From: Actinoplanes sp. DH11
GTDB lineage: Bacteria; Actinomycetota; Actinomycetes; Mycobacteriales; Micromonosporaceae
Length of the DNA stretch: 64,000 nt
NCBI RefSeq assembly: GCF_020873875.1
Contig: NZ_JAHWGU010000007.1
Span: forward strand, 62,001 to 126,000
Reading direction: 5' to 3'
Shown piece after piece: positions 1 through 8,093 of this stretch. Each line of letters begins with the position of its first letter. The first letter of the stretch is position 1. Both the position numbers and the translations under genes were made by a program. The notes under the pieces were generated by a model. It had not been told where the DNA came from, did not search any database, and saw only the letters and a program-made list of their open reading frames with translations.

Positions 1-153
1 AGCTGTAAAGTACGGGCGGCCCCCGCTCCTGGCAAGGGATCGAGCCCGGACCGTTACGCACAGGTGAAAGGCGAGCCCCGCGAGCGAGAATGGTGGCGAG
101 GCAGGAAGGATGGTCGGCGGACCATTCCCGGGACCCGAGGAGAGTGCACAACC

Positions 154-963
154 GTGGACGCGCCCCCCACCCGCAATTCCGCGGCCAAGCCGTCCGCGGC
201 GGAGGCCGTCGATCAGCAGGGGGTGCGAAGCGTCCAGCGGGCGCTGGGCATCCTCGGCCTGCTGACCGATGACCGGCCCACCGTCTCCGTCCGCACCATC
301 GTGGAGGAGACCGGCCTGGCCAAGACCACGGTGCTGCGGCTGGTGTCGACCCTGGAGCAGAGCGGCCTGCTCTGGGCCACCGGCAACGGGTACATGGCGG
401 GACCGGGCCTCTGGCGGTGGGCGCATCTGGCCCGGCGCAGCTGGGAGCTGCCGCCCGAGACGCAGCGCGAGATGCGTGAGCTGGCCGCGCGCCGGCGCGA
501 GACCGTGAACATGTACGTGGTCCGCGACATCTACCGGGTCTGCGTCGCCCAGCAGGAGAGTCCGCAGCCGCTGCGGCACGTCGTCCAGGTCGGCGACGAG
601 CTGCCGATGTGGGCGGGCGCCTCCTCGAAGGTCCTGTTGCGCGACGCCGCCGATGGGCTTCTGGAGCGCATCGCCAAGCAGTCGCCGCACGGCCCGGAGC
701 ACGCGGCGACGATGCGCGAGTGGATCGACGAGACGGCCACCAAGGGGTACGGCGAGAGCCACGGTGAGCGCGAGGCCGGGCTGTCCGCCGTGGCCGTTCC
801 CATTCTTGGCCGGTCCGGCAGTGTCGTGGCCGCGCTGGCGCTGAGCGGGCCCACCGTCCGCTTCACCCCCGACCAGGTCGCCGCGTTCGCCGCCGACCTG
901 CGGCAGATGGCCTCGCAGATGGCCGACCGGGGGTTCGACAGCCCCTTCGGCAGCGGCGGCTGA
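154..963 (+). CDS. IclR family transcriptional regulator
   Basis: The 269-residue protein has an N-terminal winged helix (residues about 25-80: VQRALGILGLL, then TGLAKTTVLRLVSTLEQSGL) and a C-terminal IclR effector domain with the typical ...KGYGESHGEREAGLSAVAVPI stretch, the IclR-type ligand-binding segment. An in-frame GTG lies at 64, but GTG at 154 is preferred because GAGGAGA sits about 10 nt upstream and the N-terminus then has the usual family length. The gene converges on the Gfo/Idh/MocA dehydrogenase and is the likely local regulator of the degradation cluster that follows. IclR proteins usually respond to aromatic or small-acid metabolites; the effector here is unknown. Confidence 0.9.
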   Translation: MDAPPTRNSAAKPSAAEAVDQQGVRSVQRALGILGLLTDDRPTVSVRTIVEETGLAKTTVLRLVSTLEQSGLLWATGNGYMAGPGLWRWAHLARRSWELPPETQREMRELAARRRETVNMYVVRDIYRVCVAQQESPQPLRHVVQVGDELPMWAGASSKVLLRDAADGLLERIAKQSPHGPEHAATMREWIDETATKGYGESHGEREAGLSAVAVPILGRSGSVVAALALSGPTVRFTPDQVAAFAADLRQMASQMADRGFDSPFGSGG

Positions 964-974
964 CCCGTCCCCCG

Positions 975-2024
975 TCACGATGCCAGCTCCACGGCCGCAC
1001 CGGTGCGCGACGACGCGTAGACCGCCTCCACGATCGCCAGCGATCGCAGCGCGTCGCGACCGGTCACCGCCGGTTCCCGGTCCTCGCGCAGCGCCGCGAC
1101 GAAGTCGGCGATCTGCTGGGCGTGGTACGGCGCGAGGTGGTCGTGGATCTCCGCCAGCCCGATGTCGAAGGTCCCGCCGGCGGCGTACGCCTCGCTGAAC
1201 GTCTCCTCACCGGGCAGGGTCCACAGGTCGGTGAAGCCGACCCCCTCGGGGAACTCCATCACGCTCGCCGTCCGGCCGCGGGCGTCGCTCACCCACACCT
1301 GCGCGCCGAGGCCGGGCTGGAACGTGGTGCCGGCCTGGACCGTGGCGACCGCACCGGAGGCGAACTCGACGATCGCGGCAGCGGTGTCCTCCACCTCGAT
1401 GACGTCCTGCCGGGCGAGGGTGGCGCACCGGCCGGTCACCCGCCTCGCCGGGCCCATGAACCACTGGAGCAGGTCGATGTGGTGGATCACCTGGGTCATC
1501 AGGACCCCGCCACCCTCCGTCGCCCGGCGACCGCGCCACGGCTCGGCCCGGTAGTAGTCAGTTCCCCGGTTGAGGCGGGCCACGACGCCACCGCAGATCG
1601 GCGGGCCGAGTCGCCCGTCGTCGATCGCCGCCCGGATGCGCGCCGCCGCCGGCCAGAACCGGCGCTGGAACAGGACCCCGAACCGCACCCCGGCGGCAGC
1701 GGTGGCGGCGATCATCCGCTCGCCCTGCTCGACCCGCAGCGCTATCGGTTTCTCGCAGAGCACGTGGGTGCCGTGCCGGGCCGCGGCGAGCACCCCGGCC
1801 TCGTGTTCGGCGTGCGGGGTGCAGATCGTGACCGCGTCGAGGCCGCTCGCGAGCATCCGGTCCAGGTCACCGAAGAACCGGTCGACGCCGTGTTCGGCCG
1901 CGAACGCCCGGGCCCGTCCGATGTCGACGTCGGCCACCGCGGCCACCTGGACGCCCTCGACACCGCGCAGGGCGGTCACGTGGTTCCGCGCGATCCGGCC
2001 GCAGCCGGCGATCCCTATCCGCAC
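975..2024 (-). CDS. Gfo/Idh/MocA family NAD(P)-dependent oxidoreductase
   Basis: The 349-residue protein starts with a Rossmann motif (VRIGIAGCGRIARNH) and carries the family EKP signature (HVLCEKPIALRV, about residue 90), whose Lys is catalytic. GTG at 2024 is chosen because a longer frame only adds 29 Arg/Gly-rich residues; this start overlaps the end of the dehydroquinase gene by 10 nt. Family members oxidise cyclitols, sugars and related polyols (for example inositol dehydrogenase IolG). Being last in a minus-strand operon with a dehydroquinase-like protein, it could oxidise a quinate- or cyclitol-like substrate. That role is inference. Confidence 0.88.
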   Translation of the reverse strand: MRIGIAGCGRIARNHVTALRGVEGVQVAAVADVDIGRARAFAAEHGVDRFFGDLDRMLASGLDAVTICTPHAEHEAGVLAAARHGTHVLCEKPIALRVEQGERMIAATAAAGVRFGVLFQRRFWPAAARIRAAIDDGRLGPPICGGVVARLNRGTDYYRAEPWRGRRATEGGGVLMTQVIHHIDLLQWFMGPARRVTGRCATLARQDVIEVEDTAAAIVEFASGAVATVQAGTTFQPGLGAQVWVSDARGRTASVMEFPEGVGFTDLWTLPGEETFSEAYAAGGTFDIGLAEIHDHLAPYHAQQIADFVAALREDREPAVTGRDALRSLAIVEAVYASSRTGAAVELAS

Positions 2025-2473
2025 GGCCGGCCACCCGCGGCGAGGTGGGTGGCGAGCCCGCGCATCGCGATCTCGTAGACCTCCGCGCCGAAGCCCGCCA
2101 GGAAACCCCACGCGGCGGCCGCGGTCAGCAGGTCACGGTAGAGCGGTTCCCGGGCGAACACGTTGGTGAGGTGCACCTCGACGACCGGCCTGTCGAGCAT
2201 CCGCAACGCGTCGTAGAGGGCGACGGAGCGGGTGGACAGGCCGGCCGGGTTGACGACGACCGCGGCCCCTTCGTCGTAGGCCCGGTGAACCCAGTCGACG
2301 AGCTGGCCTTCGGCGTTGGACTGGGCGAAGAACAGGTCGAAGCCGAGTTCCTCGGCGAGCACCCGGCATCGCTTCTCGATGGCGGGCAGCGTCACCCGGC
2401 CGTACAGCTGCGGTTCGCGCCGGCCGAGCATGTTGAGATTGGGACCGTTGAGGATGAACAACCGCTCCGCCAC
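2015..2473 (-). CDS. aroQ: Type II 3-dehydroquinate dehydratase-like protein, divergent
   Basis: The 152-residue length is right for type II dehydroquinase, which converts 3-dehydroquinate to 3-dehydroshikimate by anti-elimination. Visible motifs are FILNGPNLNMLGRREPQLYG (active-site Arg and Tyr), QSNAEGQLVDWVH and VEVHLTNVFARE (catalytic His). It departs from the family where one expects ...THTSVAL: here it reads NPAGLSTRSVAL, so a conserved substrate-binding His is missing, and the later VHARE is VFARE. GTG at 2473 was taken because the family N-terminus begins there. Placement among catabolic genes suggests a degradative or altered-specificity paralog rather than the biosynthetic enzyme. 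Confidence 0.85.
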   Translation of the reverse strand: MAERLFILNGPNLNMLGRREPQLYGRVTLPAIEKRCRVLAEELGFDLFFAQSNAEGQLVDWVHRAYDEGAAVVVNPAGLSTRSVALYDALRMLDRPVVEVHLTNVFAREPLYRDLLTAAAAWGFLAGFGAEVYEIAMRGLATHLAAGGRPCG

Positions 2474-2522
2474 GGACGGCCTCGCCTTCCGGCGCCGGCG
2501 ACGGGAGCCGGCGCCTCGGGGG

Positions 2523-4280
2523 TCACTCGAAGATGCCCTGGTAGATGTCCTTGATGTTCCAGTGCCCCGGCGTCGGCACCGGTTCGTTGACCATCGGCAC
2601 GTCGATGACCGCCGGTCGGCGCGCGGCGAGGGCGGCACGCAGGGCGTCGCCGAAGTCGCCGGCGCTGGACAGGGCATAGCCGTCGGCGCCGCAGGCCCGG
2701 CCCAGTGCGGCGAAGTCCGGGCTGTACGGTTCGCCGTCCGGACCGGTGAAGTCGCAGCCGTAGCTCTGCCCGAAGTTGGCGGCCTGCAGGTCGCTGATGG
2801 TGCCGTGGGACCCGTTGTTCATCACCACGAAGATGACCGGGGCACCCTGCTCGACGGCCATCGGCAGGGCCGGGAGCTGGGCGCTCATGCCGCCGTCGCC
2901 GATCAGGGCGACCACGGTACGGTCGGGCTGGGCGATCTGGACACCGACGGCCGCCGCCGGGCCGAAGCCCATCGTCGAGGCGCCACCCGGCGTGATGAAC
3001 CGCCCCTCGTCCGGCAGTTCGTAGCACTGCGCGACACCGTTCTTGTTCCAGCCCACGTCGGTGACCAGGACCGCGTCGGTGGGCAGGATCGCCCGCAGGT
3101 CGGTGAGGATGCGTTCCGGGCGCAGCGGGAAATTGTCACTGGTGCCCCGTTCGCGGCTGTCGGTGAACAGGGTGCGACGGGTGGCGGTGATGGTCTCGCG
3201 CAGCTCCGGGGAATGCCGGGGCTGCGGGTGCCGGGCGCGCACGGCGGTGTCGATCGCCTGGACGGCGTGGGTGATGTCGGCGACCGCGCCGAGGTCGACC
3301 GGGTAGTTGCGGCCGATCTCGGCGGGGTCGATGTCGATCTGGATCAGCTTGCCGGGCGGGAACTGCCAGGTGTAGCGCGAGTCCCAGGAGCTGGCGTCGG
3401 TCTCGGCGAAGCGGGTGGCCAGGGCGAGGACCACGTCGGCCTCGCGGGTGTACGCGTTCGTCAGCTCCAGACCCCAGAAACCCGGCATGCCGAGCAGCAG
3501 GGGGTGACTGTCCGGCAGGGTGCCCTTGGCCATCAGCGAGTGGACCACCGGGATGTCGAGGTGCTCGACCAACGACCGCAACGCGTCCAGGCCGGTGCCG
3601 CGGCGCAGTCCGCCGCCGAGGTAGACGAGGGGTTTGCGGGCGGCGAGCAGCGTCTCGGCGATGCGGTCCGCGACGTCGGCGGGCAGACCGGGGCGTTGCG
3701 GTACGGCCAGCGGGTACGCGCTGCCGGTCTCGGCGGGCACGGGACGGGAGAAGTGGTCCATCGGCACGCTGAGCAGCACCGCCCCCGGCCGCCCGGACGC
3801 CGCGGTCCAGAAGGCGCGTTCGGTGAACCGGGCCAGGTCGGCGGCCCGGTGCACCTGCCAGGCGCGCTTGACGAACGGCCGGTAGATGGCGGTCTGGTCG
3901 GCGTCGGCGTGCAGGTTCACCTCCTGATGCGGGTGCCGGCCGTGGTAGTAGGACGGGATGTCGCCGGCGATGGCCACCAGCGGCACCGAGTCGAGGGCCG
4001 CGGTGAGTACCCCGGTGACCCCGTTGGTCAGGCCCGGACCGACATGCATGAGCACCACGCCGGTGCGGCCGCTGGCCCGGGCGTACCCGTCGGCGGCGTG
4101 CGCGGCGGCCTGCTCGTGGCGGGCGATGACGAACCGGATGCTGCTGCGCCGGATCGCGTCGAGCAGCGCGATGTTGGTGTGCCCACAGGTGCCGAAGATG
4201 TACTCGACACCGTACGACTCGAGCTGGCTGACCATCGCCTCGGCGGCGGTCACGGTCTTCTCGTCCGATCCGACGGTCAT
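2523..4280 (-). CDS. Thiamine-diphosphate-dependent enzyme (acetolactate synthase/benzoylformate decarboxylase superfamily)
   Basis: The 585 residues have the standard Pyr / central / PP domain order. The Pyr domain carries the cofactor-activating Glu in FVIARHEQAAAHAADGYA, and the PP domain has the TPP/Mg motif GDGGMSAQLPAL...MNN. Family enzymes decarboxylate 2-oxo acids, form C-C bonds or cleave cyclic diketones (IolD). ATG at 4280 overlaps the aldehyde dehydrogenase stop by an ATGA junction, so the two are translationally coupled. An aldehyde product passed to that dehydrogenase is a natural reading: 2-oxo acid to aldehyde to acid. The substrate is not deducible from sequence. It is not adjacent to ilv genes, so biosynthetic acetolactate synthase is unlikely. 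Confidence 0.88.
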   Translation of the reverse strand: MTVGSDEKTVTAAEAMVSQLESYGVEYIFGTCGHTNIALLDAIRRSSIRFVIARHEQAAAHAADGYARASGRTGVVLMHVGPGLTNGVTGVLTAALDSVPLVAIAGDIPSYYHGRHPHQEVNLHADADQTAIYRPFVKRAWQVHRAADLARFTERAFWTAASGRPGAVLLSVPMDHFSRPVPAETGSAYPLAVPQRPGLPADVADRIAETLLAARKPLVYLGGGLRRGTGLDALRSLVEHLDIPVVHSLMAKGTLPDSHPLLLGMPGFWGLELTNAYTREADVVLALATRFAETDASSWDSRYTWQFPPGKLIQIDIDPAEIGRNYPVDLGAVADITHAVQAIDTAVRARHPQPRHSPELRETITATRRTLFTDSRERGTSDNFPLRPERILTDLRAILPTDAVLVTDVGWNKNGVAQCYELPDEGRFITPGGASTMGFGPAAAVGVQIAQPDRTVVALIGDGGMSAQLPALPMAVEQGAPVIFVVMNNGSHGTISDLQAANFGQSYGCDFTGPDGEPYSPDFAALGRACGADGYALSSAGDFGDALRAALAARRPAVIDVPMVNEPVPTPGHWNIKDIYQGIFE

Positions 4281-5767
4281 CGGGCGTCCTCCTGGTCGCC
4301 GAAGAGGGAGATGCCGCGCAGCATCAAGGTCTTGACGACGGTGTAATCGTCGATCATCCAGCGCGGGGCTTCGCGGCCGAATCCGGAGTCCTTGACCCCG
4401 CCGAACGGGACGTGGTCGAGCCGGTAGTTCGAGGACCCGTTCACGATCAGCCCGCCCACCTCGAGCTCGCGCCAGGCGGTGACGATGCGGCGCATGTCGT
4501 GCGTGAACAGCCCGGCCTGCAAGCCGTAGCGGCTGTCGTTGCACGTGGTCAGCACGTCGTCGAAGTCGTCGAAGGGCCGGACCGCGACGGCGGCGCCGAA
4601 CACCTCCTCGCGGACGAGACGGGCGTCCGGCGGCGGGGAGGCGACGACCGTCGGGATGACGGTGGCGCCGTCGCGGCGGCCGCCGGTGGTGATGGTCGCG
4701 CCGGCGTCCGCCGCCTCGTGCGCCCACGAGACGACACGTTCGGCCGCGTCGTCGTCGACCATCGAGCCGACGTCGGTGGCCGCGTCGAGGGGGTCGCCGA
4801 CGTTCAGTTTCTCGACCGCGAGGGTGAACGCGTCGAGGAACTCCTGGTAGCGGCTGCGGTGCACGTAGACGCGCTGCACCGAGATGCAGCTCTGCCCGGA
4901 GTTGCTGTAACCGGTGGCGGCGCAGATGCGGGCGGCGGCGGCGATGTCGGCGTCCTCGCAGACGATGGTGGCGGCGTTGCCGCCGAGCTCCAGCACCAGG
5001 CGTTTGGCTCCGGCCGCGCGGGCCACCGCCGCACCGGTCCCGGGGCTGCCGGTGAAGCTGATGACGCCGACCTCGGGTGCGGCGCTCAGCGCCGCGCCGA
5101 CCGGGCCGCCACCGTGCAGGACCTGGACTGCCTCCGGCGGCATCCCGGCGTCGAGCAGCAGCCGCACCACCGCCGCGGACGACGCCGGAGCCTGCGGCGG
5201 CGGTTTCACGATCGTCGTGTTGCCGGCCGCGAACGACGCGGCGAGTTTGTGGGCGAGCAGGTTGGCCGGCGCGTTGAACGGGGTGATCGCGAGAGCGACA
5301 CCGACCGGGGCGCGGTAGGTGAGGGCGGTGTTGCCGACGCCGCGGGCCCAGCCCGCGACCGGCAGGACCTCCCCGCCGACACGGCGGGCCTCGGCGGCGG
5401 AGACCGCGAAGGTGTCGGCGACCCGGTCGATCTCACCGCGGCCGTCCTTGACCGGCTTGCCCAGTTCCAGCGCGAGCAGCCGGGCCAGCTCGTCGCGGCG
5501 GGCCAGCGCCTCGGCGGCGGCACGTTCCAGCACGCCGGCGCGGGCCGCGGGCGACATCCGGGCGACCGCCTTGGCGCCTCGGCGCGCATAGCCCAGCGCG
5601 GTCTCGACGTCGCGCTCGTCGGCCTGCCGGGCGGTGCTGACGACGGACCGGGTCCACGGGCCGACGCGGTCCGCCTGCCGCCCGTCGCTCACCCACTCGC
5701 CGGCGATCAGGCATCCGACCGCTGTCGACGCGTCCTCCGGGACGGCACGGCCAGGACTGTCAGTCAT
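4277..5767 (-). CDS. NAD(P)-dependent aldehyde dehydrogenase
   Basis: The 496-residue ALDH-superfamily enzyme has the proton-acceptor Glu in LVLELGGNAATIV, the nucleophile Cys in SGQSCISVQRVYV, and the C-terminal PFGGVKDSGFGRE signature. ATG at 5767 follows GGAGGGG with 6 nt spacing. It is the first gene of the minus-strand operon ALDH - TPP enzyme - dehydroquinase - Gfo/Idh/MocA and shares a 200-bp divergent promoter region with the CoA-transferase gene. It likely oxidises the aldehyde released by the TPP enzyme. The NNGSNYRLDHVP context before the signature resembles SSDH/benzaldehyde-type members, but specificity is open. Confidence 0.92.
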   Translation of the reverse strand: MTDSPGRAVPEDASTAVGCLIAGEWVSDGRQADRVGPWTRSVVSTARQADERDVETALGYARRGAKAVARMSPAARAGVLERAAAEALARRDELARLLALELGKPVKDGRGEIDRVADTFAVSAAEARRVGGEVLPVAGWARGVGNTALTYRAPVGVALAITPFNAPANLLAHKLAASFAAGNTTIVKPPPQAPASSAAVVRLLLDAGMPPEAVQVLHGGGPVGAALSAAPEVGVISFTGSPGTGAAVARAAGAKRLVLELGGNAATIVCEDADIAAAARICAATGYSNSGQSCISVQRVYVHRSRYQEFLDAFTLAVEKLNVGDPLDAATDVGSMVDDDAAERVVSWAHEAADAGATITTGGRRDGATVIPTVVASPPPDARLVREEVFGAAVAVRPFDDFDDVLTTCNDSRYGLQAGLFTHDMRRIVTAWRELEVGGLIVNGSSNYRLDHVPFGGVKDSGFGREAPRWMIDDYTVVKTLMLRGISLFGDQEDAR

Positions 5768-5816
5768 CGGCACCCCTCCGAGCATGGTGGTCAATCCGCC
5801 TGGTAGTTCATATGGA

Positions 5817-5827
5817 CCACTCTGTGG
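5817..5827. promoter_or_regulatory. Candidate operator in divergent promoter region
   Basis: CCACTCTGTGG is a perfect inverted repeat (CCAC-TCT-GTGG) inside the longer partly symmetric TGGACCAC...GTGGACTA. It lies 50 bp upstream of the ALDH start and about 140 bp upstream of the CoA-transferase start, where an IclR or TetR regulator could control both operons. Binding by the 154-963 IclR protein is inference. Confidence 0.4.
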
Positions 5828-5968
5828 ACTAGGTGTAACGTACGGGCCGCGGAGACCCCTGGCAATGGCTGGCTCCGCGGTTGTTTCGGGGAAGTGAAAA
5901 ACGCACTGATCCGCCGCCTGACCGCCATGCCGGGCTGCTCGCCCGATGACGACCGAGGGGCACGTCTC

Positions 5969-7147
5969 ATGGATGACGACCGACCGTTGCACGGCGTCCG
6001 GGTGCTGGACCTGACAAATGTCCTGGCCGGCCCGTACTGCAGCTATCACCTGATGCTTCTCGGCGCGGAGGTCGTCAAGATCGAAAGGCCCGGTGACGGC
6101 GATCTGGCCCGCAGGCTGGGTCCGGAGCCAGGGCTGAACCGGGCGGCCGTCGGCGCCTCCTTCCTCGCCCAGAACGCGGGGAAGAAGTCCGTCGAACTCG
6201 ACCTCAAGGACACCGCCGACCGCGCGACCTTCGAGACGCTGCTCGACGACGCCGATGTCCTGCTGGAGAACTTCCGGGCCGGTGTCCTGAGCCGGATCGG
6301 ATACGGCTGGGAAGTGCTGCACCGGATCAACCCGCGCCTGGTGTACTGCGCCATCTCCGGTTTCGGGCAGACCGGGCCGATGCGCGAGGCGCCCGCGTAC
6401 GACCAGATCATTCAAGGCCTGTCCGGGATGATGAGCGTCACCGGCACACCGGAGACCGCCCCCCTGCGGGTCGGATTCCCGGTCTCCGACACCATCGGCG
6501 GTCTGGTCGCCGCCATGACGATCGCGGCGGCACTGGCCGGGCGGTCGAGGACCGGCACCGGCGTGTGCCTGGACGTCTCCATGCTGGAGACCTCGCTGTC
6601 CGCGATGGGATGGGCCGCATCGAACTTCCTGGTCAGCGGCGTCCCGCCGGAGCCGATGGGCGACCAGAACGCCACCGCCGCGCCCTCGGGCACCTTCCAC
6701 GCCGCCGACGGACCGCTCAACATCGCCGCCAACCGGCAGGAACAGTTCGAGACTCTCTGCCGGCTCATCGAGCGCCCTGACCTGATCGGCGACAGGCGAT
6801 TCGCCGACCGGGAGGCGCGCAAACAGCACCGCGCGGCACTCAACGACGAGATCAACACAGCGCTGCGCGGCCGGCGCGCCGTCGAGTGGGAACGCACCCT
6901 GTCGGCAGCCGGCGTGCCGGCGGCCCGCATACTCACCGTCCCGCAGGCGATGGAACTCGACCAGCTGAAAGCCCGCGGCTTCCTCACCGACCTGGAGTTT
7001 CCCGGCGACCCGGACCGGACGTTGCGGGTGACCGGCAACGGGGTGCTGGTCAACGGCGAGGCCCTGCGCCCCCGGACACCGCCACCACTGCTCGGCCAGC
7101 ACAACGACGAGTTCAAGACCACTGCGGACGAGGTGACGGCGCCATGA
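5969..7147 (+). CDS. Class III (CaiB/BaiF) CoA-transferase
   Basis: The 392-residue protein has the family start GVRVLDLTNVLAGPYCSYHL, ENFRAGVLSRIGYGWEVL, and the active-site Asp (D145) in APAYDQIIQGLSGMM. Class III enzymes move CoA between carboxylic acids through an aspartyl-CoA anhydride. ATG at 5969 has GAGGGG 8 nt upstream; an in-frame codon at 5894 lacks a site. Its stop overlaps the next gene by ATGA. Coupling to a citrate-synthase-fold lyase suggests it activates a hydroxy-acid to its CoA ester for cleavage, as in citramalyl- or citryl-CoA pathways. The donor and acceptor are unknown. Confidence 0.92.
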   Translation: MDDDRPLHGVRVLDLTNVLAGPYCSYHLMLLGAEVVKIERPGDGDLARRLGPEPGLNRAAVGASFLAQNAGKKSVELDLKDTADRATFETLLDDADVLLENFRAGVLSRIGYGWEVLHRINPRLVYCAISGFGQTGPMREAPAYDQIIQGLSGMMSVTGTPETAPLRVGFPVSDTIGGLVAAMTIAAALAGRSRTGTGVCLDVSMLETSLSAMGWAASNFLVSGVPPEPMGDQNATAAPSGTFHAADGPLNIAANRQEQFETLCRLIERPDLIGDRRFADREARKQHRAALNDEINTALRGRRAVEWERTLSAAGVPAARILTVPQAMELDQLKARGFLTDLEFPGDPDRTLRVTGNGVLVNGEALRPRTPPPLLGQHNDEFKTTADEVTAP

Positions 7148-7956
7148 GCCAGGACCGGCCCGAACCGACCGTCCGGGACGTGTCCGACTGGTGGGCGACG
7201 AGCGTCTCCCGCATCGAACCCAACCGCATCGAACTGCGCGGGCACCCGGTCCAGGACCTGATCGGCTCGATCAGCTTCCCCGGGATCATCTGGCTCATGC
7301 TGCGCGGCGAGACCGCCACACCGGGCCAGGAGCGGCTGCTCGAAGCGGCCCTCGTCTCCTCCGTGGACCACGGCCCGCACGCGCCGTCCATCGCGGTGGC
7401 CCGGATGGCCGCGACCTGCGGCATCGGCCTCAACAACGCCGTGGCGACGGGCGTCAACCTGCTCGGTGACGTGCACGGCGGCGCCGGCGAACAGTGCATG
7501 GCACTGCTGGACGACGTACGACGCCTGCACCAGGACGGCACCGACCTCCCCGCGGCCGCGGCGGCGACCGTGGACTCCTGGCGGGCCCGCTCGAAATACC
7601 TGCCCGGCTTCGGGCACCGGTTCCACACCGTGGACCCCCGCCGCGACCCGCTGCTCGCCCAGGTGCGGCAGGCCGTCGCCGACGGCGTCGTCGACGGCTC
7701 CTACCTGCGCGCCGCCCACGCCGTCGAGCAGGTTCTCGCGGCCGGCCGCACCCGGCCCGTGCCGATCAACATCGACGGCTGCACCGCCGTCGTCTACGCC
7801 GAGCTGGGCTTCCCGCCGCCACTGGCCCGGGGGCTGTTCGTCCTGAGCCGCAGCGTCGGCATCCTCGCCCACGCCTGGGAGGAGACCGGGCAGGGCCGCC
7901 GCAACAAGGGCCCGATGCCGCCGTCCATCCTGCCCACCTTCACCGACGGCGCCTGA
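7144..7956 (+). CDS. Small citrate-synthase-fold protein (citryl-CoA lyase-like)
   Basis: At 270 residues this is much shorter than citrate synthase (about 370-430) but keeps the three catalytic zones: LLGDVHGGAGEQC (His of the LHGGA motif), PGFGHRFHTVDPR (GFGHR) and INIDGCTAVVYAELGFP (catalytic Asp). This size class is annotated as citryl-CoA lyase or citrate synthase domain protein and is usually paired with CaiB-type CoA-transferases, as here through a 4-nt ATGA overlap. Likely reaction: retro-Claisen cleavage of a CoA thioester of a hydroxy-polycarboxylic acid to acetyl-CoA plus a 2-oxo acid. The direction and substrate are inferred from context only. Confidence 0.85.
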   Translation: MSQDRPEPTVRDVSDWWATSVSRIEPNRIELRGHPVQDLIGSISFPGIIWLMLRGETATPGQERLLEAALVSSVDHGPHAPSIAVARMAATCGIGLNNAVATGVNLLGDVHGGAGEQCMALLDDVRRLHQDGTDLPAAAAATVDSWRARSKYLPGFGHRFHTVDPRRDPLLAQVRQAVADGVVDGSYLRAAHAVEQVLAAGRTRPVPINIDGCTAVVYAELGFPPPLARGLFVLSRSVGILAHAWEETGQGRRNKGPMPPSILPTFTDGA

Positions 7957-7973
7957 CCCGGCCCACGCACCCG

Positions 7974-8073
7974 GCGCATCGCGGCCGGCCCAGTCACAGC
8001 GCATCGCGGCCGGCCCCGTCACGGCGCATCACGGCCGGCCCCGTCACGGCGCATCACGGCCGGCCCGGTCATG
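7974..8073. repeat. Four tandem copies of a 25-bp repeat
   Basis: Four head-to-tail 25-bp units begin at 7974, 7999, 8024 and 8049. Each starts GCGCATC, holds the palindrome GGCCGGCC and ends in GTCA followed by two bases; units differ at 1-3 positions. The array fills the gap between convergent genes. The 3' end of the fusion gene beside it (plus-strand CCCGGTCACGCCGCATC, containing its stop codon) closely resembles a unit, so the array looks like slippage copies of that gene end. It may act as a two-way terminator, which is unproven. Confidence 0.85.
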
Positions 8074-8093
8074 GCGCGACGCCGCTTGCCCGG

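Noticed and set aside
2316..4346. Long plus-strand open frame opposite the TPP enzyme and dehydroquinase genes
   Set aside because: Gly/Arg/Val/His-rich translation without motifs is a GC-rich shadow of well-supported minus-strand genes.
6412..8022. 536-codon minus-strand frame opposite the CoA-transferase and citrate-synthase-like genes
   Set aside because: Low-complexity translation and no ribosome site; both plus-strand genes carry clear catalytic motifs.
7974..8073. Array of short direct repeats, CRISPR-like at first sight
   Set aside because: Units are contiguous with no spacers and no cas genes are present; the same holds for the arrays at 11941 and 14888.
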